Of a stretch of 64,000 nucleotides of DNA, positions 9,103 through 18,531 are shown in pieces (position 1 is the first letter of the stretch; every line of letters starts with the position of its first letter). The position numbers were made by a program, and so were the translations under genes. Where the stretch lies: contig NZ_KE383886.1 in the NCBI RefSeq assembly GCF_000422585.1, forward strand, positions 100,204 through 164,203. Reading direction: 5' to 3'. A model generated the notes under the pieces. That model saw only the letters and a list, made by a program, of their open reading frames with translations. It did no database searches and had not been told where the DNA came from. The stretch comes from Hugenholtzia roseola DSM 9546. GTDB taxonomy: Bacteria; Bacteroidota; Bacteroidia; Cytophagales; Bernardetiaceae.

Positions 9103-9267
9103 CTACGAAAATGCAAATGTAGGGACAAGGCAAATAACTCATTTTTGTTTGGAAGTTTAAGAAATATTTGGTAGGTTTGCCCTGCAAATAGCTTGTTTGC
9201 AGTCTTTTTTTCAAGTAAGAGAAAGACTTTTAATTGTATAACTTTTGTAAAAAATAAAATAACTATT

Positions 9268-10560
9268 ATGTTTTCTAAACATGTTTCACAACTGACATAC
9301 GATGACATTGAAGATTTAGTTTCTGTTCGAAAAGAACGAGAAGGCTATCACTTAGATTTTAAGGGCGAGTTTGGTAATCCTGACAAAGCAAAAAAAGAAC
9401 TTTCAAAGGATTTTACCGCCTTTGCAAATTCGGGAGGTGGCTTTTTAGTTATTGGGGTTGATAAAAATTACAATATAATAGGAGTTGATAAAAAAGTTAA
9501 TAATAAAGACATTGATGAGTGGATAAATCAAATTATTAGTACAAATATAGAACCGCCAATTTTTTATTTTGACCCCAAAACTATTGAAATACCTAATAGC
9601 GATAAAATTATTGTCGTTATTTATATTCCTGAAAGTACAAAAAAGCCACATATTACAACCGAACATAATAATTATTTCATTAGATTGAATGATAGCTCAA
9701 AACCTGCAAACCATAACCAAATCAGAGATATGTTTGAATTTTCAAAAAATAGAACGGACGAGTTTAATGCTTTCCTCAAAAAAAGAAATCTTGAAGATGA
9801 AGATGATGCAAGTTTTGGGTTAAATAGAAATTCTAAAAGTTTATTTTCCACAGTAGTTAACGAAACAAATTTTCCAAAACCTCTCGTACTTTTTTCTTTA
9901 ATTCCAAAATTTCCTAAGGAAGAAAAAATTAACTTATCTGTTTCTGAACTTAGGGATTGGCTTAAGCGAAATGCAACTGGTTACTATCCAGACCCTTCAA
10001 AGTCATTATACCAATCTTCTTATTTTTATGATTTAAAACTTGATGGGATTTTATTAAAAAATATATTAGTTTACGAACGTGAAATAAATTCTTATTTTGA
10101 AATTTTGAATAATGGTTTTGTTGAAGCAGGATTATCAAATTCAATAATTTATCCATATAAAAATAAACAAACAAATAATGATGAAGTTGCAATTCATTTG
10201 ACAGATATTATTACGTATGAGATGCTTTTATTAGGATTTTCAAAAAAGTTCTACGAGTTGATAAAATATTATGATGACGTACTGCTTCAAATTAGTTTTG
10301 TAAATATGTTAAATTTAAAACCTTATGGATTTCATTATAATTATGATAATTTTCGAACAAGAGAGTTAGATTCTCTTTATAATAAACAACATAATAATTT
10401 TAAGCTAAATTTTAGATTTAATCCAAAAACACTCACTGAAAACGATATTTTAACAATAGCCAAAAATCATTCAGAAAAAATTGGTAGAGTGTTTGGGCTT
10501 GAATACGACCGTTGTTTTGTTGATGACAAATTGAGTCCAGTGCGAGGTAGTCTTATTTGA
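9268..10560 (+). CDS. AlbA_2/Schlafen-type ATP-binding domain protein
   Basis: A 430-residue protein whose first 130 residues match the AlbA_2 (Schlafen-like) fold: YHLDFKGEFGN, KELSKDFTAFANSGGGFLVIGVD and a C-terminal FIRLNDSSKPA-like strand. Bacterial members are often called putative DNA-binding or transcriptional regulators and are frequent in mobile and defence contexts; eukaryotic Schlafens use a related core as an RNase. The remaining 300 residues are AT-rich and unrecognised. The ATG at 9268 is chosen over a TTG-type upstream extension. Base composition is much more AT-rich than the preceding core genes, consistent with transfer. It is followed convergently by restriction-modification genes. 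Confidence 0.7.
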   Translation: MFSKHVSQLTYDDIEDLVSVRKEREGYHLDFKGEFGNPDKAKKELSKDFTAFANSGGGFLVIGVDKNYNIIGVDKKVNNKDIDEWINQIISTNIEPPIFYFDPKTIEIPNSDKIIVVIYIPESTKKPHITTEHNNYFIRLNDSSKPANHNQIRDMFEFSKNRTDEFNAFLKKRNLEDEDDASFGLNRNSKSLFSTVVNETNFPKPLVLFSLIPKFPKEEKINLSVSELRDWLKRNATGYYPDPSKSLYQSSYFYDLKLDGILLKNILVYEREINSYFEILNNGFVEAGLSNSIIYPYKNKQTNNDEVAIHLTDIITYEMLLLGFSKKFYELIKYYDDVLLQISFVNMLNLKPYGFHYNYDNFRTRELDSLYNKQHNNFKLNFRFNPKTLTENDILTIAKNHSEKIGRVFGLEYDRCFVDDKLSPVRGSLI

Positions 10561-10629
10561 AACGTAGTTTTACCTAAAAAACAGCAATAGCGTTTTAAAA
10601 CGTGGCTTTCAAAAAACCTCGCCGACGGT

Positions 10630-13600
10630 TCAAAGTCCGTATAAATCGCGCACACGCGCTTCTATTTCGGCATCTCTTTGGTTTATTTTTTGTTTGAGGT
10701 CGGCAACTTGGGCAATAGACTGCTCAAAATAGCTTTCCCATTCGGCTTTTTGCGAAAGCGAAAGCGATACTTTTTGTTTGGCAAGGGCTGCCAAAAAGTC
10801 TTTGTAGGAAAGGGAAGCCCAATCCGACAAGGCACGCGAAAGGCTTTCTAAGCCAAATTCTCGACGCAGGTTGCCCAAAAAGCCATTTTGTAGTTGCGAC
10901 AATAAACCATAATCCGACAACATGCCATCACACAAAGACTCGAAAAGCGGCAAGTCCGAAGCGGAAGGTTCGGGAATCGGGATATTTTCAAAAACAACTT
11001 TGCGCAATTCTCTTGTGCCGCCCTGCAATTCGGGGCAGTTTTCACGTATCCATTCCTTCGCAAAATTTGAATTAAAATAAACTAAAAAATATTTTAAACT
11101 AACGTCATTGTTTGATGTTAAGATAAAGCCCTTGTCATTGATGTAATAACCTTTCGTATCATACACAAAAGGCAGGTAGAGCGTCATGTTTGGGTAAATA
11201 ATCTTTGGTTTTTCAAAATCTTGGTAATATCCAATTTGGTCTTGTGTTTCAAACCATTTATTAGAAGTTTTCTTACGTGTTTTTTGTAAAATTCCGTTTT
11301 CGTCTTTGTAAGATTCGCCTGTTTGGTGCAATTTTTCACCAAAACTTTCTAAATAATTTTTGATAGCAGGATATTGTTCTATGTCCAAATTGAGGGCGGG
11401 AAAAGTAGCGATCAAATACAAATCTGCAAATTCGGGTACATACCGCTGCACATCTCTGCCTCTCAAAATGGGTTTGAGTAGCTCTGCCGACTTGGGGTCT
11501 TGTCGGATAAGCTCGTCGCGCTTTGCCTTGTCGATGATAAAAGCCTCATTGTAGCCTGTCTTGATGCCATAATTGATTTGTACGTCCCAATCTTTGAGCG
11601 GCTTTCCAGCGGCTTCAATTTTTCGCTTTCTTTCCAGCGTTTTGGGGTTTGCCAGCGTCCAGATGTCGTTTGGTTGTGGTAGGAAGTTTATTTTTTGATT
11701 TTGATAAATTGTAAAATCGGAAAAATCTTTTTCCTTTGTTAGGTCTAAGGCAGTAAAAGGTTTGGGATTTTTATCTTCTTCTAATATGCAATTTGTTTTT
11801 TCAAAAATCAGAATATTAGAATCTACGGTCGCACTTTCAAAAATTCCTGCCCCCAAATCTACGAGCAGCAGGGGCTGCGTCTGCCTACGCACATATTCGC
11901 GCAAGGATTTTCCATAGCCTGCCCGAAGCCATTTATTAGAGGTGATATAGCCCAAAAGTCCGCCATTTTTTAAAATAAGATTGCCTTTTTCATAGAAAAG
12001 ACAGTACAAATCGCCTGTTTTTTCATAGGTCTGATAGCCCGCCTTTTCCAAACTTAGCGAAAGTTCGCGCTGCGATTGTAGCTGCACATACGGCGGATTT
12101 CCAATAACGACATCAAAACCGCCCTTTGCAAAGACCTGCGCAAATTCCTTTTCCCACTCAAAACCGAGCAGCGAATTTCCACATTTTATGTTTTGGTTTA
12201 AATCATTTAGTTTTCTATTCGGTCTTGCCGTTCTTAGCCAAAGTGAAAGTTTGGCAATTTCTACACTTTCTTCATTGATATCAACGCCAAAGAGGTTTCG
12301 CTCCAAAATGCTGCGTTCTACATCAGAAAGCACCAGCGCGTCGCCCAAAAGTTTGGCTTGTAGTTCGTCTATATAATAATGTTCTTCAATCAAAAAATTA
12401 AGTGCTTCATTTAGAAAAGCCCCACTACCGCAGGCAGGGTCTATGATGGTAATTTCTAAAAGCCAACTTCTATACTTTTTTAATAGTTCTAAAAGTGCTA
12501 ATTTTTCTTTCTGATGTCGTTTTTTGTCGGCTACAAAATCTTCTTCTTTTAGCCCTAAATCGTTTTTCTTTTCGTTACAAAGTTTGCCTACTGTTTCGGC
12601 TATGATGTACTGCGTAATAAATTTGGGGGTATAAAAGATGCCGTCTTTTTTGCGCTTGGTTTGCTTTTTTTCGGTATTCTCCCCTGCAAAACGCGCCTTT
12701 ACTTCCTCCCATTCGTGCAGGGAATTTTCAAAGATATGCCCCAAAATATTGACATCTACTTCACTTGCAAAATCATATTCAGATAAAAGCAAGGTATGAT
12801 GGTACAAAATTTCATCATCAATTTGGACATTATCCAATACCTCGTCGGGCTTGAAAAGTCCGCCATTGTAGGGGAAAATGTGCAGTTCGTCGTTTTGCAG
12901 TCCTTCGTTTAGAAACTGAAAATAGTGGCGATAGTGCGTATATAAAGGCAGGTAGTAGTTCCAATTTTTCATGCGCTTCCATTGCGCCAGAATTTCGGAA
13001 ATGGAATGTGGTTGTAAAAGTTGTCTATCTTCGGCAAAAAAGATAAATAAAAACCTATCTAAAAGTTTTTGCGACTTTTTGAAAAGTAGCAGCGGCTCAT
13101 AGTTAGGATTTTTAGCGACAAGGTTCTCAAAAAGTTGTTCTTTAAAAGTAGAATAATCTTGATATAATTTTTTTGTAATGACATCTTCCTGATTTTGGGA
13201 CTCTTCTTTAATTCGTTTGGGCAGGTGGTCTTTCAAATTTGGATAAGCCAAAAGCAGGTATAGCACCTGAAACTCTTTTTCGGAGAGCTTGAAAAGGTTA
13301 AATTCTATATGCTCAATGGCATTTTCTACATACAATCTTATCTTTTCAAAATTCGAAGTCAGGACGTAGGTGCATTTGGGTTGGTTGTTTTTGTATCCAA
13401 AAGCCTGCGTTTCAATTTTGCCCAAATCGGTCGTTTGAGTGCCTTTTAGCTCTATGACCGCCGCCACGTAGGGGTCTTTTTTGGGGTCTTGTGCGTCTTT
13501 GAGTAGGATTGCGCCGTCTGCTTTTTTGCTATCTTTTACATTTTTGAGTTCGGTAGTGAGGTTAAAATCGGGGTTTGGGTTCTTGGTATATCCCAAAACT

Positions 13601-13791
13601 TTCACGAAAAGGTCTATTAAAAATTCACCTTGATACTGTTCTTCCTTACTATTTCGGATATTTTCCTGCACTTTGGGGTTGTGGAAATGGGCTTTAAAAT
13701 TGCGCCAAGCGGTCTGGACGCGCTCCTTTTGGGCGGCATCTTTTTCTTGCGCCTGCAAATATTTCTGCAAAATGGTGGTTTGGAAGAGCAT
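10630..13791 (-). CDS. Fused restriction-modification enzyme (type IIG/IIL-like, Eco57I methylase family)
   Basis: A 1053-residue protein that appears to combine DNA cleavage and adenine methylation. The N-terminus has a PD-(D/E)XK-like nuclease site (DGAIL near residue 92 and VIELKGT near 112-118). The centre has N6-adenine methylase motifs: DPACGSGAF (about 450), FGVDINEESVEIAKLSLWL and GNPPYVQLQ (about 560). The C-terminal third resembles TaqI-like target-recognition regions and ends in a coiled coil. Such single-chain enzymes recognise an asymmetric site, methylate one strand and cut nearby. Two further genes on the same strand (to 17384) may belong to the same island. The recognition site cannot be inferred. 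Confidence 0.85.
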   Translation of the reverse strand: MLFQTTILQKYLQAQEKDAAQKERVQTAWRNFKAHFHNPKVQENIRNSKEEQYQGEFLIDLFVKVLGYTKNPNPDFNLTTELKNVKDSKKADGAILLKDAQDPKKDPYVAAVIELKGTQTTDLGKIETQAFGYKNNQPKCTYVLTSNFEKIRLYVENAIEHIEFNLFKLSEKEFQVLYLLLAYPNLKDHLPKRIKEESQNQEDVITKKLYQDYSTFKEQLFENLVAKNPNYEPLLLFKKSQKLLDRFLFIFFAEDRQLLQPHSISEILAQWKRMKNWNYYLPLYTHYRHYFQFLNEGLQNDELHIFPYNGGLFKPDEVLDNVQIDDEILYHHTLLLSEYDFASEVDVNILGHIFENSLHEWEEVKARFAGENTEKKQTKRKKDGIFYTPKFITQYIIAETVGKLCNEKKNDLGLKEEDFVADKKRHQKEKLALLELLKKYRSWLLEITIIDPACGSGAFLNEALNFLIEEHYYIDELQAKLLGDALVLSDVERSILERNLFGVDINEESVEIAKLSLWLRTARPNRKLNDLNQNIKCGNSLLGFEWEKEFAQVFAKGGFDVVIGNPPYVQLQSQRELSLSLEKAGYQTYEKTGDLYCLFYEKGNLILKNGGLLGYITSNKWLRAGYGKSLREYVRRQTQPLLLVDLGAGIFESATVDSNILIFEKTNCILEEDKNPKPFTALDLTKEKDFSDFTIYQNQKINFLPQPNDIWTLANPKTLERKRKIEAAGKPLKDWDVQINYGIKTGYNEAFIIDKAKRDELIRQDPKSAELLKPILRGRDVQRYVPEFADLYLIATFPALNLDIEQYPAIKNYLESFGEKLHQTGESYKDENGILQKTRKKTSNKWFETQDQIGYYQDFEKPKIIYPNMTLYLPFVYDTKGYYINDKGFILTSNNDVSLKYFLVYFNSNFAKEWIRENCPELQGGTRELRKVVFENIPIPEPSASDLPLFESLCDGMLSDYGLLSQLQNGFLGNLRREFGLESLSRALSDWASLSYKDFLAALAKQKVSLSLSQKAEWESYFEQSIAQVADLKQKINQRDAEIEARVRDLYGL

Positions 13792-13806
13792 GGTTTTGGT
13801 TTATTT

Positions 13807-14421
13807 TTAAGTAACTTTTACCCAAAAGTGATGCAATTTGAGTGCGGTATTGTCTATGCGGGTGTGACGGGAAAGGTGTTTATCGTTTTGGTTAAGGTAT
13901 TTTGGGGTAAGGCACTCTTCCACACACCAACCTGCCTCTAAAATCCATTCATTTATTTTATCAAACCAATGTTCAAATGTTTCTTTTTTGATGTAGGCAA
14001 TTATGGCGTTTTGTTCCAAAAGGTTGTTTTTGTCATCTAAACCATGCTTATTATCTTTAAACCTTTGTATTGCGCCTCCTTTTCCATAGACATATTCATA
14101 TTCTTTCCTATCGCCTTTTGGAGTAGGTAAGATTTTGGCTTCAATTACAAAAATCAAAAGACTCCCTTTGTATACGCCTATATCAACAGTATAACTTCCT
14201 TTTTGAGCAACTTCTCTTTGGAAACTGTATTTAGACCTGCACTTCGCCTGCATAAAAACAGAGAAAGCCTGTGTGTGTTGATTTTCATTTTTTTTAAGTT
14301 TTAAAATATCGATAAACTCCTGTGAGTTAGGAAAATTATGTAGTTCTTTTTCTATAAATTCTATCAACCTCTTGATAGTTGTTTTTCTATCATATTTGTG
14401 TTGTGGATTAGGTTTATTCAT
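13807..14421 (-). CDS. Hypothetical PD-(D/E)XK nuclease-like protein
   Basis: A 204-residue protein with no family I can name. It has a nuclease-like core: KNENQHTQAF (about residue 45), then YTVDIGVYKGSLLIFVIEAK (about 77-96), where VDIG and the following IEAK fit the D...ExK pattern. It lies 15 bases after the methylase-family gene ending at 14436 and 15 bases before the type IIG-like gene starting at 13791, all on one strand, so the three form a probable operon. It could be the separate nuclease of the upstream methylase, or an accessory helper; this is inference. Confidence 0.55.
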   Translation of the reverse strand: MNKPNPQHKYDRKTTIKRLIEFIEKELHNFPNSQEFIDILKLKKNENQHTQAFSVFMQAKCRSKYSFQREVAQKGSYTVDIGVYKGSLLIFVIEAKILPTPKGDRKEYEYVYGKGGAIQRFKDNKHGLDDKNNLLEQNAIIAYIKKETFEHWFDKINEWILEAGWCVEECLTPKYLNQNDKHLSRHTRIDNTALKLHHFWVKVT

Positions 14422-14435
14422 AACTCGCTTATTGT

Positions 14436-17384
14436 TTAGTAACCAATTTCGAAATAGTCAGTAAAAGTATCATCTGCATCTCTCAATGCAATAGAATTGA
14501 ACCAGTAGCGCATTGTATTGGGTTTGATTAACCATACAAAATCATATTCTTCATTACTGCCATAATATCGCAGCACACGAACAAAGATAGCACTGGAATT
14601 TTCTTCTGTATTAAAAACAAGGTTTTGCAAATGCTGCAAATCCGTTTTTCTAACTTCAAATATACTATTATTTTGAATTTCACCAAAAATAAACTGATAG
14701 GCAACAAAACTATCAGTTTCATAAACATTACCTATTTGCCAAGCCCTATTTTCTTCGGCGTGGTCGTGTTCCTCATTCATGGTATTGCAAAAAATCTCCC
14801 CAAATTCTTCGAGTTGGGCTTGGGTTACTTTTGTATAAAGTTTTTTTGCATCACCATTTACAGATTTGCCTAAATGCCTATAATATTCCAAAACATCATT
14901 TTGAATGATTTTTTCGGTTTCGGAAAGTTGTAAATATTCTTCATTTTCGGGGAAAGGAAGTATTAATAAGTCTTCTTTACTAAAAGTGTTTTCTTTGTTA
15001 ATTAAAGTTTCTGCACTTATAGCTAATAAGATTAAATGATACAGAGATTTAAAATTATATTTAAGGTTAAAGTATATTTTTTGTAAGTCTTCACGATATA
15101 TTTTAGGTGCATGAAGTCCTACTATTCTATCTTTAAATCTTATAGCACTATCTAAAAATGCAATAGGAATATTTTTTTTCCCAATCAAACATTTAATAAT
15201 TAACAAAGGTGGTTCAAATAACAGAGGCTTTCGAGGCTCAGAGCATTTATCTTCTGTTTCAATTCTTGTTTTAAAAGTACCATCTTCTAAGAAAGTTTCA
15301 GTAATAATAGATTCTTTCATATAGATATGAGGGGCATCATACTTTTTTTTACTTTTACCTACAATATACCCAATATTAAAAATCCATTCATTGTCAGTTG
15401 TGCTTCTTTGTTTGATGAAACTATCCAAATTTTCCAACAAACTCAACCGATAAATCAAATGAAACAAACTTCCTCCGCCCAATAAATTGGTTTTCCAAAT
15501 AAATTGTTTGGTTTCGTCTGTTGCCCAATCCCAACGCACAAAATGACGGTCGTAATGGTCTATCTGAAAAGCAATTTTCTTTTCGGTAGTTTCAATTCTG
15601 TGAATAATCGTGTGTTCAATGGGCTTTTGTTCAGATTTTTTGTTTTCTGAAATAATGGCACAAACAGGAACTTCTGCGTTTCCGAATAATATTCTTCGTA
15701 AATGTGTAAAATCAAAAATTTTATGAACTGTAAAATCTGTAAAAATATCTTTGCGATATTCTTGTGCATTTTTGTTATATAACAGTACATTTGAAGGTAT
15801 AATCAAACAAGTTTTTTTACCCAAAGCCATTGCGCCCTCAAAAAACAAAAGAGCAAATTTGTTACCTTCCTTATTGTAATGTTTTAAATTTAGTTTTGTT
15901 ACTTGCTGCTCAGTGAGTTTAATATTTGCATTAGCTGTCTGATTTTCCTTATTAAATGGAGGATTCCCCACTACCAAATCAAAATCTTTGCTTACGGTAC
16001 TTGCCCACTCAAAAAAGTTTTGGGTTTGGATATTTTCTCGCAAATCATTGAACTTCAAACCATTCCAAATTTCTTTGGGCGTAAGTTTGTTCAAAAGCGT
16101 AGTTGTCAAACTAAAAATAGTAATCAAGGTAGCCGTTGGTTCAATATCCACCCCAAAAATATTTTTTTCCAATAAAGTTTGGCAGACTTCTTTGTCAGGA
16201 AACTGTAATTTTTCTTTTGTGGAATGTTGTATAGTCCACCAATCCAATAATCTTTTGTAAGCCGCTACCAAAAAAGCACCTGAACCGCAACTTGGGTCAA
16301 GAATTTTAAACTCATTATTTGGGGATAAAGCAGGTTTATCTAATGGCATTATTTCGTCAATCAAAAAATTGACTAAGAAAGGAGGCGTATAAACTACGCC
16401 TTTTTGTTTGGGCAAGAAATTTTCGTAAATCGAACTAATCAGCTCAACAGGTAAATGATTAAAATTATACTGTTCCCAAATAAAAAATTGTTTCGTTTTA
16501 ATATCAAGTTTTGCACGTAAAAATTGAGCTAATAAACCGATAGTATTGCTATTTAGGATTTCTGTTTTTTCATCATCCAAAATAGTAAATATTTGTCCAT
16601 TAAATTCTTTTGCCAAATTATATAAAATGGAAAAGAAGCTATCTAAGTCCTTTTCTAAGGCTTCTTCTAAGTTATTAACGTCTAAATCTCTATAAATAGC
16701 TTTTAAAGTATGTTTTCCGTCGTCGTCTTGTATGCCTTCCAAAAATTTGATAAGCACGCAAATAATAATCAGTCTATCGGTAGTTTTTTGATTTACAATT
16801 TTAATCGTTTTACGAGTTTCTAATAAATAGTCTAACAACTGATGAAAAGGCGTATTTTCTTCTTTTAAACGATTTTTATAAAATAATTTGGCTTTTTCAC
16901 TTCCAAAATCCTCCTGCTCCCAAAACATTCCTTTCCCAAAAATGTGGGCAGAAAAACGTTGGTCGTTGAAATTTTCTAAGGCATCAGCCCAAAGTTTTAA
17001 GCCATCAAGACTTAAAGCATTATCTTTTATTTCGGCAGGACGGCGAGCATTGATAATTTTGAGTTCAGTTTTGCCCACAATCATATATACCTCAACTTCG
17101 CCTGCACTCCAAATTTTGGCGTGAAGTTCAGTGGCTTTTGTGCCATTTAAGTTCAATAATTCCTCATCATCAAAAATATAGACGCTTGGTTTCGAGTTTT
17201 TATATTCCCCATCTAAATCATAAAATCTTCTAAATAAAATTGCTTTAGCACCTAATTTTTTAGCAACAGTGGCTACTTGCAATCGCTCGGCATCATAGCG
17301 CACCGCTTCGAAGCTATCGCAAAGGACAAGCCCATTTTCTTCCTTAAAATCAATCTTTTCGAGATACCTAAGAGCCTTTTCCAT
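14436..17384 (-). CDS. Eco57I-type DNA methyltransferase / restriction enzyme
   Basis: A 982-residue protein with N6-adenine methylase motifs DPSCGSGAFLVAAYKRL (about residue 395), FGVDIEPTATLI and GNPPFNKEN (about 490). The N-terminal 300 residues (SVYIFDDEELLNLNG, KIINARRP) are conserved in large Eco57I-like and BREX-like methylases but I see no clear nuclease site there. The C-terminal half is probably for target recognition. The ATG at 17384 (MEKALRYLEKIDF) is preferred over an upstream hydrophobic extension to 17474. It is AT-rich relative to core genes. It is the first gene of a minus-strand trio with a nuclease-like protein and a fused R-M enzyme. Confidence 0.8.
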   Translation of the reverse strand: MEKALRYLEKIDFKEENGLVLCDSFEAVRYDAERLQVATVAKKLGAKAILFRRFYDLDGEYKNSKPSVYIFDDEELLNLNGTKATELHAKIWSAGEVEVYMIVGKTELKIINARRPAEIKDNALSLDGLKLWADALENFNDQRFSAHIFGKGMFWEQEDFGSEKAKLFYKNRLKEENTPFHQLLDYLLETRKTIKIVNQKTTDRLIIICVLIKFLEGIQDDDGKHTLKAIYRDLDVNNLEEALEKDLDSFFSILYNLAKEFNGQIFTILDDEKTEILNSNTIGLLAQFLRAKLDIKTKQFFIWEQYNFNHLPVELISSIYENFLPKQKGVVYTPPFLVNFLIDEIMPLDKPALSPNNEFKILDPSCGSGAFLVAAYKRLLDWWTIQHSTKEKLQFPDKEVCQTLLEKNIFGVDIEPTATLITIFSLTTTLLNKLTPKEIWNGLKFNDLRENIQTQNFFEWASTVSKDFDLVVGNPPFNKENQTANANIKLTEQQVTKLNLKHYNKEGNKFALLFFEGAMALGKKTCLIIPSNVLLYNKNAQEYRKDIFTDFTVHKIFDFTHLRRILFGNAEVPVCAIISENKKSEQKPIEHTIIHRIETTEKKIAFQIDHYDRHFVRWDWATDETKQFIWKTNLLGGGSLFHLIYRLSLLENLDSFIKQRSTTDNEWIFNIGYIVGKSKKKYDAPHIYMKESIITETFLEDGTFKTRIETEDKCSEPRKPLLFEPPLLIIKCLIGKKNIPIAFLDSAIRFKDRIVGLHAPKIYREDLQKIYFNLKYNFKSLYHLILLAISAETLINKENTFSKEDLLILPFPENEEYLQLSETEKIIQNDVLEYYRHLGKSVNGDAKKLYTKVTQAQLEEFGEIFCNTMNEEHDHAEENRAWQIGNVYETDSFVAYQFIFGEIQNNSIFEVRKTDLQHLQNLVFNTEENSSAIFVRVLRYYGSNEEYDFVWLIKPNTMRYWFNSIALRDADDTFTDYFEIGY

Positions 17385-17557
17385 CTTTCTGTGCGCTTTT
17401 TTAACACTACCAAAATAAAGGCAAATAACGGCAAAAAAAAATATATTTGCAAGAGAAAAGAGCAAATTCTGCACTTTCTAATTATTTTTAGATAACAAGT
17501 GTTGCGCAGCTACACAAAACAAGTTGGGCAAGAGCAAAGACGGCGAAAAAAGACTCT

Positions 17558-18526
17558 CTAATCTTCTACAAATTCAAATTTTGCATCTCTATAATTGTAT
17601 AAAAAATAGATATAAGAAAGAAGTTCGCTCACCTTTTCTCCCATGCGACCGAAAGTAGGTAGTTTTTTGGCATGAATGATTACGCGCGTTTTTTTTGCCC
17701 AACTTTTCAAAGCATCGATGACATTTTTAGCATCTTCAAACGTCAGATAGATGTTTATTTTGACAGTTTGCGCCTGCTGTTGCTCGTCTTTATAGGCGAT
17801 TTCGAGTGTAATGTTTGTGTCCTTCACATCTTCATAACCACTTACCAATACCTGCGTTATGCCTTCCATGCTTATGTGCGCATACATAGATTTTTCTAAT
17901 AGGCAGATTTCTTGGTTATTAAGCCAAATTAGTCTTTCGTCTTCTTGGGGATATATTACAGTCAGGAGCTCTCTTGTTGGTTTTTTTTTGTCAGTAAAAA
18001 ACACAGTTAAATAAATATATAATAAAAAAGTTAAAAATGTAATATTAATAAGTATTATTTTTTCAATAAGAAAAATATTGAAAGTTAATGTTAAAAAAAA
18101 TAGAACAAAATTTAAAACTGTTAATATCATAAAAGATATTTTTATAAATAATTTTTTATTTTCTTTTTTTTGTTTTATTTTATCTTCTGTTGTTTTTTTA
18201 AATATTGTCGTCTTCGTCTTCCAGCCCCTCAAATTGTCTATGTCTTTATCAATATCACACCTGAACCGCATTCTATATCGGTACAGGTCAAAAGCGTTAC
18301 TTCGAATGTTTAGATGTTTTTCTGTAGGAATTTGGGGCAAGGTTTCTTGCTGATGACAGTGTGTATTACCAAGATATTCCCAGGTTTCTTGCAGGAAAAC
18401 CGACTTGCAGGCAGCGCAAAAAACGACCGTATCACCACTTTTGATGACATCGCCTGTAACGGGGTCTTGGCGGGCTTCCTGCAAAAAGGCGTGATGGGTT
18501 GTGCAGTCTATGCGGTGTAGGTGCAT
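17558..18526 (-). CDS. Zinc-finger (RING-like) membrane protein
   Basis: A 322-residue hypothetical protein. The N-terminus has a RING- or zinc-ribbon-like cluster: C8, H11-H12, then VFCAACKSVFLQETW (two Cys about residue 37-40) and THCHQ (about 56-60), with PVTGDVIKSGD between, as in prokaryotic RING-like fingers. Two membrane helices lie at about 125-175 (FMILTVLNFVLFFLTLTF and a second). A charged C-terminal domain follows. Such fingers in bacteria are often linked to membrane helices and conflict systems, but no function can be assigned. It starts 5 bases after the stop of the LRR gene, which suggests co-transcription. Confidence 0.5.
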   Translation of the reverse strand: MHLHRIDCTTHHAFLQEARQDPVTGDVIKSGDTVVFCAACKSVFLQETWEYLGNTHCHQQETLPQIPTEKHLNIRSNAFDLYRYRMRFRCDIDKDIDNLRGWKTKTTIFKKTTEDKIKQKKENKKLFIKISFMILTVLNFVLFFLTLTFNIFLIEKIILINITFLTFLLYIYLTVFFTDKKKPTRELLTVIYPQEDERLIWLNNQEICLLEKSMYAHISMEGITQVLVSGYEDVKDTNITLEIAYKDEQQQAQTVKINIYLTFEDAKNVIDALKSWAKKTRVIIHAKKLPTFGRMGEKVSELLSYIYFLYNYRDAKFEFVED

Positions 18527-18531
18527 GGGTT

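Larger units (their letters stand above)
8801..9267. other. Intergenic region rich in palindromes
   Basis: This 467-base gap contains the ahcY promoter, a long palindrome (8960-8992), a perfect 20-bp palindrome (9016-9035), a related 21-bp palindrome (9082-9102) and a half-site TGTAGGGACAAGG (about 9118-9130). I see no gene. Confidence 0.6.
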
